Source of the DNA: Balneolaceae bacterium
Lineage (GTDB): Bacteria; Bacteroidota; Rhodothermia; Balneolales; Balneolaceae
Reading direction: 5' to 3'
DNA: 8,685 bases
NCBI GenBank assembly: GCA_021767245.1
Contig: JAASTO010000104.1
Location: forward strand, 1 to 8,685
Shown here: piece by piece, positions 1 to 7,079 of the stretch
How the letters are laid out: every line of letters begins with the position of its first letter
Position numbering within the stretch: position 1 is the first letter of the stretch
Notes under the pieces: generated by a model
The model's database searches: none
The model's input: only the letters and a program-made list of their open reading frames with translations
Told to the model about the DNA's origin: nothing
Position numbers and translations under genes: made by a program

Positions 1-873
1 CACAGTGTGACCAAAAGTTTCCTTACAACTACCATTGGGGTTGCCTATGATCGCGGGCTGATCCGGGATGTGAATGATAAAGTGGATCCATATATGGCTC
101 CCATCTACCTTATGGAATGGGATAACAATCAAAACAAGGCAGATACTTATAAAGAACCTAAAGTTTTTGAGCCCTTCAAGGGAGAACATAACTCCAAGAT
201 CACCTGGAATCACCTGCTTCGGCAGACTTCTGATTGGGAAGGAACCTTGTGGGGAAAACCAGACTGGGCCGACCGACCATCCGGTGACCGTTCTGAATGG
301 ATGACCCGCGAACGGCACGAACCGGGTACCGAATGGGAATACAATGATGTCAGAGTCAATGTTCTGGCTTTGGCTGCCATGAATGTTTTACGCGAGCCGC
401 TTCCCAAAGTGCTTCGTGAAGAAGTAATGGATAAGATCGGGGCCTCCCCAACCTGGAGATGGATGGGGTATGAGAATTCATGGGTGATCATTGATGGTCA
501 GCAAATGCAGGCCGTGAGCGGTGGGGGTCACTGGGGCGGAGGCATGTTCATCAGTGCCCGCGACCAGGCTCGTTTTGGCTTGCTAACTCTAAGAAATGGA
601 AAATGGAAAGACCAGCAGATCATTTCTGAGGAATGGAATAAAATGGCTCAAACCCCCACCGAAGCCAACACCAATTACGGTTTCATGAACTGGTTTTTGA
701 ATGTCAATAAAGATCGGTTGCCGAGCGCCCCAACTTCAGCATTCTTCCATCTTGGCTCCGGAGTTAATATGGTGTACGTAGATCAGGAAAATGACCTCGT
801 TATAGTGGCTCGCTGGATCGAAAGTGATGCTATGGATGGGGTGGTTAAACGAGTACTGGAGGCTTTGGATTAA
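1..873 (+). CDS. Serine hydrolase, beta-lactamase/PBP-like fold (5' partial)
   Basis: The 3' part of a serine beta-lactamase-related (class C / esterase-like) hydrolase. The frame is open from base 1. A GTG at 7 could be mistaken for a start, but it is the second residue of the catalytic SxxK motif (S-V-T-K, bases 4-15), so the true start and any signal peptide lie upstream of the window. The second motif is Y-N-D at 340-348, where the family usually has YxN. The third is H-L-G at 748-756, matching the KTG/HxG position. A GGGHWGGGM segment followed by a D-x-A-R-F-G-L stretch (about 520-580) is typical of this hydrolase group. Members cleave esters, amides or D-amino-acid peptides; the substrate cannot be read from the sequence, and antibiotic resistance should not be assumed. 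The gene ends 74 bases before the next one. Confidence 0.88.
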   Translation, partial: HSVTKSFLTTTIGVAYDRGLIRDVNDKVDPYMAPIYLMEWDNNQNKADTYKEPKVFEPFKGEHNSKITWNHLLRQTSDWEGTLWGKPDWADRPSGDRSEWMTRERHEPGTEWEYNDVRVNVLALAAMNVLREPLPKVLREEVMDKIGASPTWRWMGYENSWVIIDGQQMQAVSGGGHWGGGMFISARDQARFGLLTLRNGKWKDQQIISEEWNKMAQTPTEANTNYGFMNWFLNVNKDRLPSAPTSAFFHLGSGVNMVYVDQENDLVIVARWIESDAMDGVVKRVLEALD

Positions 874-895
874 ACTTATTTCAATTAGTTTTTTT
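872..895 (+). terminator. Weak terminator-like hairpin and T-run
   Basis: AAACT (872-876) can pair with AGTTT (887-891) across a 10-base loop, and a run of seven T spans 889-895. This lies directly after the serine hydrolase stop codon. The stem is only five base pairs and AT-rich, so as an intrinsic terminator it is marginal. The T-run position is the best argument for it. Confidence 0.25.
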
Positions 896-947
896 AAATA
901 TTTCTGAGTTTATTGGTGTTATAAATCATTAATTAAACTGTTTTTCT

Positions 948-1886
948 GTGGGTACGATCAATAAACTATTATCAACATCATTCTTAATAATCCTTTTTTC
1001 GACCTCTGGTTTTGCACAACGCGCCACCATGGATGTCACAATTTCTGTTGAGCGTAATAAGGATGGAGAACCAACCTTCTACGCTGATAATAAAGGCTAC
1101 ACACCATATGTAGTCAGCGTTGAGTTTTACAATATCAGAAATAGTTTACCACCATCTCCAAATCCTGTACTCAAAACTGTAAAACCCGGAAGGGCACGCA
1201 TTGGTAGGCTTGAAAAAACCGGATTAAGTGATGGAGGTATTGGCTACGGATACCGTTACAGTATAAATCGAGGGTGCCTTGATACTGAACCAAGCAATGA
1301 CATCGAATATCTTTTACCGGTTGCTGAAGGAAGGCAAACTGAGGTCCGAAACCTCTATTACATTGGTGAATTAGTAGATAAAGAGTCACCTGAAGATTTT
1401 TATTCCCTAACCTTTTCTTCAGAGAATGGTGATAATGTTTATGCTACTCGCAAAGGTACCGTAGTCAAGGTTGTTGATATTCACGATGACAGTAATCTGG
1501 ATAAATACTTCACCAGTGACTACAATTACGTACAAGTCGTTCATGATGACTGTACTTTTGCAAGTTATAGGCATTTGAAAAAAGGAACTATTACGGTGAC
1601 TGAGGGTGATGAAGTATACGCCGGTGAACCGATAGCTAAAGTAGTTCCACGTGAGGGTACTGATAAACCTCAGTTTCGTTTGATGATCAACTACAGAAAT
1701 CCGGATTATGAAAAAGGCAATGATGAAGTCGAATACTGGAGTTATGTTACCCCTTTATTCAGGACAGGAAGTGAAAAGTTTGTTGAACTACAAAATGATA
1801 AACCATATCTGGCCATCCACCCAAATGATGTTATAACCCAGGAAATGGGATGGTTTGAACGCCGTAGATGGAAACGCAGGAATTGA
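948..1886 (+). CDS. Exported protein with degenerate M23 (LytM)-like domain
   Basis: 312 residues from a GTG start. An in-frame stop lies at 930-932 and no ATG occurs before Met28. Only the GTG retains an N-terminal signal peptide: a charged start, a hydrophobic stretch at about residues 7-19, and probable cleavage near GFAQ at 21-24. Residues about 156-247 follow the M23 peptidase pattern: V-Y-A-T-x-K-G-T-V-V (164-173), Y-V-Q-V-V-H (194-199), Y-R-H-L (207-210), then G-D-E-V-Y-A-G (220-226). The zinc ligands look lost. No HxxxD precedes the V-Y-A motif, and the position of the usual H-x-H is Q-F-R (242-244). His209 of the YxHL motif remains. I infer a non-catalytic LytM-like protein, perhaps a cell-wall or regulatory binding protein in the periplasm. 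The basic C-terminus (RRRWKRRN) is notable. The last 19 bases overlap the next gene. Confidence 0.72.
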   Translation: MGTINKLLSTSFLIILFSTSGFAQRATMDVTISVERNKDGEPTFYADNKGYTPYVVSVEFYNIRNSLPPSPNPVLKTVKPGRARIGRLEKTGLSDGGIGYGYRYSINRGCLDTEPSNDIEYLLPVAEGRQTEVRNLYYIGELVDKESPEDFYSLTFSSENGDNVYATRKGTVVKVVDIHDDSNLDKYFTSDYNYVQVVHDDCTFASYRHLKKGTITVTEGDEVYAGEPIAKVVPREGTDKPQFRLMINYRNPDYEKGNDEVEYWSYVTPLFRTGSEKFVELQNDKPYLAIHPNDVITQEMGWFERRRWKRRN

Positions 1887-2530
1887 ATAAAAGTGCAGTA
1901 CTCATAGGAGCCACAGGGCTTGTCGGCTCAGAAGTTTTAAACCTCCTTTTAGAAGATGGTCGTTATCGTAAGGTTAAGGTCTTCCATAAACGCAGTACCG
2001 GTATTCAGCATCCCAAATTGGAAGAACACATTATCGATTTTGATAACATTCATGAATGGCAACACTTGATCACCGGTGATGAACTTTATTCAGCTTTGGG
2101 AACCACCATAAAAAAAGCCGGTAACGAAGAATCACAGTACGCAGTTGATTATACCTATCAATACGAAGTTGCAAAGGCCGCCGCTGATAATGGAGTGAAA
2201 AGGTATTCGCTGATTTCTTCGGCAGGTGCTAATCACCGATCACGGGTTTTCTATTCTCGCCTCAAAGGTGAACTGGATGACGATGTTAAAGCACTCCCTT
2301 TTGAAGTGATCACTATCATGAGGCCATCTATTCTTTCCGGTGACCGAAATGAAAGCAGACCGGGCGAATCCATTGGACTCTTTTTCTTGTCATTTATGAC
2401 CAAAATTCCGGGCTTGAAGAAATATCGCCCTATATCCGGAAGTATCGTGGCTCAGGGTATGATCAATTCGCTGCATAAATGTCCGCCGGGATACCACATC
2501 TTTGAACTGGATGAGATCTTTCATTTATAG
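1868..2530 (+). CDS. NAD(P)-binding atypical SDR, TIP30/HTATIP2-like
   Basis: 220 residues, cytoplasmic, with no signal peptide. The N-terminal Rossmann motif is G-A-T-G-L-V-G at 14-20. The catalytic pattern of short-chain dehydrogenases is visible: Ser117/Ser118 in L-I-S-S-A-G-A, and Y-S-R-L-K at 129-133, which supplies the YxxxK pair. L-G-T-T-I (77-81) and M-R-P-S-I-L are also typical of the small atypical SDRs related to human TIP30/HTATIP2, and the length fits that group. The family binds NAD(P)H; the substrate is unknown. The start lies within the last codons of the upstream M23-like gene (19-base overlap in another frame), which suggests co-transcription and translational coupling, although the functions are not obviously linked. 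An 84-base gap follows. Confidence 0.85.
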   Translation: METQELNKSAVLIGATGLVGSEVLNLLLEDGRYRKVKVFHKRSTGIQHPKLEEHIIDFDNIHEWQHLITGDELYSALGTTIKKAGNEESQYAVDYTYQYEVAKAAADNGVKRYSLISSAGANHRSRVFYSRLKGELDDDVKALPFEVITIMRPSILSGDRNESRPGESIGLFFLSFMTKIPGLKKYRPISGSIVAQGMINSLHKCPPGYHIFELDEIFHL

Positions 2531-2614
2531 CAGACCTATTTCATTTCCACAGGCTATTTTCAATTTGCAGGCTGATTACTTACTATCCCTAAACTGCAAT
2601 TTTACTCTCCTTCT

Positions 2615-3898
2615 ATGAAAAAAAGCTTACTTCTACTCCTGATTTCCTTTATCTCAGTATCCACTTTCGCCCAGGACCTTAAACAGATCATTGACCAAAA
2701 GGCGGATGACATTGAGGAACAGGTCATAGAATGGCGCCGGCATTTTCACGAAAACCCGGAGCTCTCTAATCGTGAATTTGAAACGGCTGCTTATATCGCA
2801 GAGTATCTGAATGAGCTGGGGTTGGAAGTAGAAACCGAGGTAGCTCACACCGGGGTAGTTGCAATTTTAGAGGGAGGCAAACCGGGCCCCGTGATCGGTT
2901 TGCGTGCCGATATTGATGGTCTGCCTGTTACAGAACGCAACGACCTCCCCTTTAAATCCGTCGCTACCGGAACCTATCAGGGAAAAGAGCTTGGGGTGAT
3001 GCATGCCTGTGGCCACGACACCCATATTGCTATTTTGATGGGAGTGGCTAAGATCTTAACAGATATGAAGGGTGAGATCAAAGGAACAGTCAAATTCATC
3101 TTTCAACCGGCAGAGGAAGGAGCCCCCATTGGTGAAGAGGGAGGGGCGAAATTGATGGTCAAAGAAGGAGTGCTTGAAAATCCTGATGTGGATGCCATCT
3201 TTGGCCTTCATATCTGGGATAGTACCCCGGTTGGCACCATTGGTTACCGGTCAGAAGGCATCATGGCAAGTGTTAACAGTTTCAGTGTGGAGATTAAGGG
3301 AAAACAGGCGCACGGATCTGCCCCATGGGCGGGTATTGATCCGATCGTTACCGCAGCACAGATCATTAACAACGCCCAGACTATTGTCAGCCGCAGCATG
3401 CCATTAACCAAACAGGCTGCCGTGGTAACCTTTGGCAAAATTGAGGGAGGAGTTCGCCATAACATCATCCCTGAGTCCGTCAGTATGGAAGGAACCATCC
3501 GCGCTTTAGATGAAGATATGCGTCAGCTTATTTTCAAGCGATTGGAGACAATCGTCCAAAACACGGCTGAAAGTAACGGAGCTACTGCAGAGCTAACTAT
3601 CTATGACGGATATCCGATTACCTATAACGACCCGGAATTAACTACCATGATGGCTCCAACCTTGGATGAAGTGACTAACGGAAATGCCCGGATCATGGAT
3701 GCAGTTACCGGAGCAGAGGATTTCTCTTTCTTTCAGGAAGAGGTTCCAGGGCTGTATTTCTTCCTGGGTGGAAAGTCTCCTGATGTGGAATCCGGCGGAC
3801 ATCACACTCCCGATTTTTATGTGGATGAAAGTGCCATGAAGCTGGGTGTCCGGGCTATGAGTAACCTGGTGATCGATTACATGAACAAAGTGAAATAA
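2615..3898 (+). CDS. Exported M20D metallo-amidohydrolase
   Basis: 427 residues. The signal peptide has KK at 2-3, a Leu/Ile-rich core at 5-15 and probable cleavage near TFAQ (17-20), so the enzyme is predicted to be periplasmic or secreted. Peptidase family M20, subfamily D (hippurate hydrolase / N-acyl-amino-acid amidohydrolase / IAA-amino-acid hydrolase type). Motifs in order: R-H-F-H-E-N-P-E-L (42-50), R-A-D-I-D-G-L-P (97-104), H-A-C-G-H-D (130-135), Q-P-A-E-E-G (164-169), G-L-H-I-W (197-201), an A-E-D-F-S-F segment near the C-terminus, and H-H-T-P-D-F (396-401). Family knowledge assigns the two metals to the Cys132, His134, Glu167/168, His199 and C-terminal His positions, all present. 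The inserted dimerisation domain corresponds roughly to residues 210-325. The expected reaction is hydrolysis of an N-acyl amino acid or a related amide. The exact substrate cannot be assigned. Confidence 0.92.
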   Translation: MKKSLLLLLISFISVSTFAQDLKQIIDQKADDIEEQVIEWRRHFHENPELSNREFETAAYIAEYLNELGLEVETEVAHTGVVAILEGGKPGPVIGLRADIDGLPVTERNDLPFKSVATGTYQGKELGVMHACGHDTHIAILMGVAKILTDMKGEIKGTVKFIFQPAEEGAPIGEEGGAKLMVKEGVLENPDVDAIFGLHIWDSTPVGTIGYRSEGIMASVNSFSVEIKGKQAHGSAPWAGIDPIVTAAQIINNAQTIVSRSMPLTKQAAVVTFGKIEGGVRHNIIPESVSMEGTIRALDEDMRQLIFKRLETIVQNTAESNGATAELTIYDGYPITYNDPELTTMMAPTLDEVTNGNARIMDAVTGAEDFSFFQEEVPGLYFFLGGKSPDVESGGHHTPDFYVDESAMKLGVRAMSNLVIDYMNKVK

Positions 3899-3926
3899 CC
3901 TTATTGCTTCTGTATGTTATGGGCTA

Positions 3927-3940
3927 TGTAAGCATTTACA
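3927..3940. promoter_or_regulatory. Candidate operator half-sites (TGTAA-N4-TTACA)
   Basis: A perfect 5-base inverted repeat, TGTAA/TTACA, separated by four bases, in the 101-base gap upstream of the amylase gene and centred about 66 bases before its ATG. Size and symmetry suit a dimeric repressor or activator site. With arms this short, chance occurrence is quite possible. Confidence 0.22.
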
Positions 3941-3968
3941 CGAGAAAAAGTCTTCAGTGATCTTTATC

Positions 3969-3983
3969 ATTCATTCAATGAAT
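3969..3983. promoter_or_regulatory. 15-base palindrome upstream of amylase
   Basis: ATTCATT-C-AATGAAT is a perfect 7-base inverted repeat around one central C. It ends 16 bases before the amylase ATG at 4000, so a bound protein could block transcription or initiation. A transcript hairpin is unlikely because the loop would be one base. This is the longer of two palindromes in the gap. The regulator is unknown and none is encoded in the window. Confidence 0.28.
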
Positions 3984-3999
3984 AAAACTAAACTCACTC

Positions 4000-5862
4000 A
4001 TGAAGAAATTACTCTCTCTTACTTTTACACTTTTTCTTTTAACAACCACTCTAAAAGCTCAGCTACCGGATCAAATTCAGGTCATTGATCCACCCTTTTG
4101 GTGGACTGAAATGCCGGTAATAGAGTTACAGCTGCAACTTTATGGAGACGACCTTGGGCTCTATCGGGCTTCAACCGACTACCCTGGCGTAAAGATCACC
4201 AAGCAGTATGCCGTTGATTCACCCAACTATTTATTCATTTATTTTGACATTTCGGATGAAGCTGAAGCCGGTGAAATGGAGATCGTGCTCACCCATCATA
4301 ACAAAGAAATTGTATTTGATTATGAGCTAAAAACCCGGGAATCAACTGAGGGCCGAAATCAGGGATTTGATCCTTCTGATGTGATCTACCTGATGATGCC
4401 CGACCGTTTTGCCAACGGCGATCTATCCAATGATTCCATAGAGGGCATGCTTGAATCAGCCGATCGCTCCGATCCGCAACGTAGGCAAGGTGGTGATATT
4501 CAGGGCGTGATCGATAATCTGGATTACATTCAGGATCTGGGCATGACCGCCATCTGGTTTACTCCCATGTTCGAAAATGACATGAGTCCTGAGTACGGTG
4601 CTTATCATGGATATGCGGCCACTGATCTATATAAAGTTGACCGCCGCTACGGCTCCAATGAATTGTATAAAGAACTGGTCTCTAAAGTTCAGGATCGCGG
4701 CATGAAGGTCATCATGGACATGATCCACAATCATATCGGAGATAAACACTGGTGGATGAAAGATCTGCCAACTAAAGATTGGGTATTTGATTATCAAGAG
4801 GTTGGGCAAACCAATTATAGAGGAGTTGTGGCTTCTGATCCCTATGCTTCCATTTACGACTCCACCAAACTTACGGATGGCTGGTTCGTCCCTGAAATGC
4901 CTGACTTGAATCAAGACAATGATCTGTTAGCTGATTACCTCATTCAAAATACTTTGTGGTGGATCGAATACTCGGGGATCGACGGTATTCGCATGGATAC
5001 CTATGTTTATCCTGACAAAGATTACATGGCTCGTTGGGCCAAAGAAGTCCTCGCTGCCTACCCCAACTTTAATATCGTTGGGGAAGCCTGGGTTGAGAAT
5101 GTACCGGCCGAAGCTTTCTGGCAGTTTGATCAAGAAGGCATTGATGATGGTTATCAGTCACATCTTCCAAGCCTGACGGATTTCCAGTTCGCATTTGCCA
5201 TCAGAGAAGCTTTTAATGAAGACTTTGGCTGGGAAACCGGACTGAGTAAATTGTACTACATGTTGTCACAGGATTTTCTTTATTCGGATCCAATGGGGAA
5301 CGTGATCTTTCTGGATAACCACGACATGAGCCGGTATTTCGAGCATATCGGTAAAGATGAGGATCACTTCAAAATGGCCTATGCTTTTCTGATGACCACT
5401 CGCGGAATACCTCAGGTCTATTATGGAACTGAGTTGATGATGGCTCACGAAAACCGTGGGGGTGATGACGAAGCCTGGCGACAAACCATGCCCGGTGGCT
5501 GGCCCGATGATGATCGTAGTGTATTTACCGAAGAAGGTCGAACTGAGAAAGAAAATGAGATCCACGATTACATCACTCAGTTAACCCAATGGCGAAAAGA
5601 TGCCGTTGCACCCCATGAAGGCGAACTGGTGCATTTCATTCCGGAAAACAACACCTATGTTTACTTCCGGGTCCATGATGAACAAACCATCATGGTCGCC
5701 ATGAATGCCAATGAGGACGCTGTTTCGTTTGACAGAGATCGTTTCGCTGAGATACTTGATGAATTTGAGATTGGGGTTGATGTGATTTCAGGCGAGGAGA
5801 TTGATCTGTCTGAAGATTTTGAAATTGCAGCAAAAAAAAGTGGAATTTGGGAGTTGGAGTAG
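4000..5862 (+). CDS. Exported GH13 alpha-amylase, cyclomaltodextrinase/neopullulanase type (SusA-like)
   Basis: 620 residues, close to the length of Bacteroides SusA-type neopullulanases. The signal peptide spans about residues 1-21 (KK start, Leu/Thr/Phe core, cleavage near KAQ), so the protein is exported. Residues about 22-110 form a beta-rich N-terminal module with an early P-P-F-W-W, as in cyclomaltodextrinase N-terminal domains. The TIM barrel follows from about 128 (V-I-Y-L-M-M-P-D-R-F). All four GH13 regions are intact: I, D240-M-I-H-N-H245; II, G-I-R331-M-D333, the nucleophile; III, G-E362-A-W, the acid/base; IV, N440-H-D442. The C-terminal 80 or so residues fit the usual beta domain. 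Expected reaction: hydrolysis of alpha-1,4 bonds in maltodextrins, cyclodextrins or pullulan. No SusC/SusD or regulator lies nearby. Two palindromes upstream may mediate control. The downstream ATPase gene begins after 32 bases but is compositionally foreign. Confidence 0.93.
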   Translation: MKKLLSLTFTLFLLTTTLKAQLPDQIQVIDPPFWWTEMPVIELQLQLYGDDLGLYRASTDYPGVKITKQYAVDSPNYLFIYFDISDEAEAGEMEIVLTHHNKEIVFDYELKTRESTEGRNQGFDPSDVIYLMMPDRFANGDLSNDSIEGMLESADRSDPQRRQGGDIQGVIDNLDYIQDLGMTAIWFTPMFENDMSPEYGAYHGYAATDLYKVDRRYGSNELYKELVSKVQDRGMKVIMDMIHNHIGDKHWWMKDLPTKDWVFDYQEVGQTNYRGVVASDPYASIYDSTKLTDGWFVPEMPDLNQDNDLLADYLIQNTLWWIEYSGIDGIRMDTYVYPDKDYMARWAKEVLAAYPNFNIVGEAWVENVPAEAFWQFDQEGIDDGYQSHLPSLTDFQFAFAIREAFNEDFGWETGLSKLYYMLSQDFLYSDPMGNVIFLDNHDMSRYFEHIGKDEDHFKMAYAFLMTTRGIPQVYYGTELMMAHENRGGDDEAWRQTMPGGWPDDDRSVFTEEGRTEKENEIHDYITQLTQWRKDAVAPHEGELVHFIPENNTYVYFRVHDEQTIMVAMNANEDAVSFDRDRFAEILDEFEIGVDVISGEEIDLSEDFEIAAKKSGIWELE

Positions 5863-5894
5863 ACTCACCTTATATTCTTTATAAATTGATTTCC

Positions 5895-7079
5895 ATGAGA
5901 ATTGAAAGTATAAAAATTGAAAATTTTAAATCCTTTAAGAGTCTTGAGCTAAAAGATTTACCTAATCTTGGTATTTTTGTTGGAGCTAATGGGACAGGTA
6001 AATCGACATTATTTGATGTTTTTGGTTTTCTGAGCGACTCTCTTAATCATAACATTAAACAAGCTCTGAATAAAAGGGGGGGGTTTGATGAAGTCATAAG
6101 TAGAGGGCAGAGTGGTTTTATTATTATTGAATTACAATTCCGATTGAATATAGCTGGGAAAAACCGGTTAGTTACTTATCACTTAAAAATTGGAAAAAAA
6201 GAAGGGAAACCATTTATAGAGCGAGAAATATTGCGCTATAAAAGAGGTTCTTATGGCTCACCGTATCATTTTTTGGATTTCTCTGAAGGTAGCGGTTTCG
6301 CAATTACTAATGAGGAAGATTTTGACAAGCCCGATGAAGAATTAGATAGAGAAGAACAGAAACTTGGCTCTTCTGATATTTTGGCCATTAAAGGTTTGGG
6401 GCAATTTGAAAGATTTAAAGCGGCTAACGCTTTTAGGAATTTTATTGAAAATTGGCATGTATCAGATTTCCATATCTCAGAAGCTAGAGCCACACAAGAT
6501 GCAGGATATGCTGAACACCTATCGCCAACAGGAGAAAACTTAGCATTAGTAGCGCAATATATTTATGAAAATCATTATGATTTATTTCAGACTATTTTGG
6601 AAAAAATGCAGGAGAGAGTGCCTGGTATAAATAAAGTAGATGCTGAAACTACTGTTGATGGAAGAATAGTATTAAAATTTCAGGATGGATCATTTAAAGA
6701 TCCTTTTATTGCTCGTTACGTATCAGACGGTACAATAAAAATGTTTGCATATTTAATTCTCCTGTATGATCCCCACCCTCATCCTTTATTATGTATTGAG
6801 GAACCTGAAAACCAACTTTATCCTACACTATTAAATGAACTTACAGAAGAATTCCGTGAATATTCTAAAAGAGGAGGACAAGTATTTGTTACTTCACATT
6901 CTCCAGATTTATTGAATGGAGCAAAGATAGAAGAAGTATTTTGGTTGGTAAAAGAAAAGGGATATACGAGCATTAAAAGAGCTCAAGATAATCAATTCAT
7001 TTCGATACAGTACAAACAAGGAGATAAGTTGGGTTATCTCTGGAAACAAAATTACTTTTCGGGAAGCAGTCCAAGATGA
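5895..7079 (+). CDS. OLD-like / AAA_21-type ATPase, candidate defence sensor
   Basis: 394 residues from ATG 5895. An upstream in-frame TTG at 5847 would overlap the amylase and add 16 residues unlike the family, whereas ATG gives the standard M-R-I-E-S-I-K-I-E-N-F-K opening of RecF/SMC/OLD-type ATPases. Walker A is G30-A-N-G-T-G-K-S-T38. An S-P-T-G-E-N-L-A segment (210-217) is typical of COG4637-like ATPases. The ABC-signature-like S-D-G-T is at 277-280. Walker B with D-loop is L-L-C-I-E-E-P-E-N-Q-L-Y-P (298-310), Glu303 being the likely catalytic residue. The switch His is in T-S-H335-S-P. There is no long coiled coil and no fused Toprim domain; the partner gene overlaps by ATGA. Such ATPases use ATP binding or hydrolysis to gate a nuclease partner. 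A role in anti-phage defence is inferred from the pairing. The gene is far more AT-rich than its flanks and holds an 8-G tract at 6076-6083. Confidence 0.88.
   Translation: MRIESIKIENFKSFKSLELKDLPNLGIFVGANGTGKSTLFDVFGFLSDSLNHNIKQALNKRGGFDEVISRGQSGFIIIELQFRLNIAGKNRLVTYHLKIGKKEGKPFIEREILRYKRGSYGSPYHFLDFSEGSGFAITNEEDFDKPDEELDREEQKLGSSDILAIKGLGQFERFKAANAFRNFIENWHVSDFHISEARATQDAGYAEHLSPTGENLALVAQYIYENHYDLFQTILEKMQERVPGINKVDAETTVDGRIVLKFQDGSFKDPFIARYVSDGTIKMFAYLILLYDPHPHPLLCIEEPENQLYPTLLNELTEEFREYSKRGGQVFVTSHSPDLLNGAKIEEVFWLVKEKGYTSIKRAQDNQFISIQYKQGDKLGYLWKQNYFSGSSPR
6076..6083 (+). repeat. 8-G homopolymer, possible phase-variation tract
   Basis: Eight consecutive G within codons 61-63 (AGG GGG GGG) of the ATPase gene, in a markedly AT-rich context. 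Reading the flanks shows that nine G would give GTT then TGA at once, and seven G would reach TAA after TTG ATG AAG TCA. A one-base slip in either direction therefore truncates the protein at about residue 65-67. The present length keeps the gene open. Glycine could be encoded without a pure G run, but chance is not excluded. Confidence 0.5.

Noticed and set aside
7..9. GTG at 7 as a genuine start codon of the first gene
   Set aside because: It is inside the catalytic SxxK motif and the reading frame is open to base 1, so the gene is cut by the window edge.
1171..1389. Minus-strand open frames (here and at 210-491, 3244-3498, 4627-4914, 5266-5565, 7360-7605, 8225-8443)
   Set aside because: All lie opposite well-supported + strand genes and show no recognisable motif, so they are shadow frames.
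5832..5839. A8 run near the amylase C-terminus as a second phase-variation tract
   Set aside because: It is within a few codons of the stop, and A runs of this size are common in AT-leaning sequence, so slippage would have little effect.
5870..5884. TTATA-N5-TATAA inverted repeat just upstream of the ATPase gene
   Set aside because: The arms are five AT-only bases in an AT-rich region, so it is expected by chance. At most it is part of a promoter.
5847..5894. Upstream TTG start for the ATPase overlapping the amylase 3' end
   Set aside because: It would add 16 residues unlike the conserved N-terminus, while ATG 5895 gives the standard family opening and removes the overlap.
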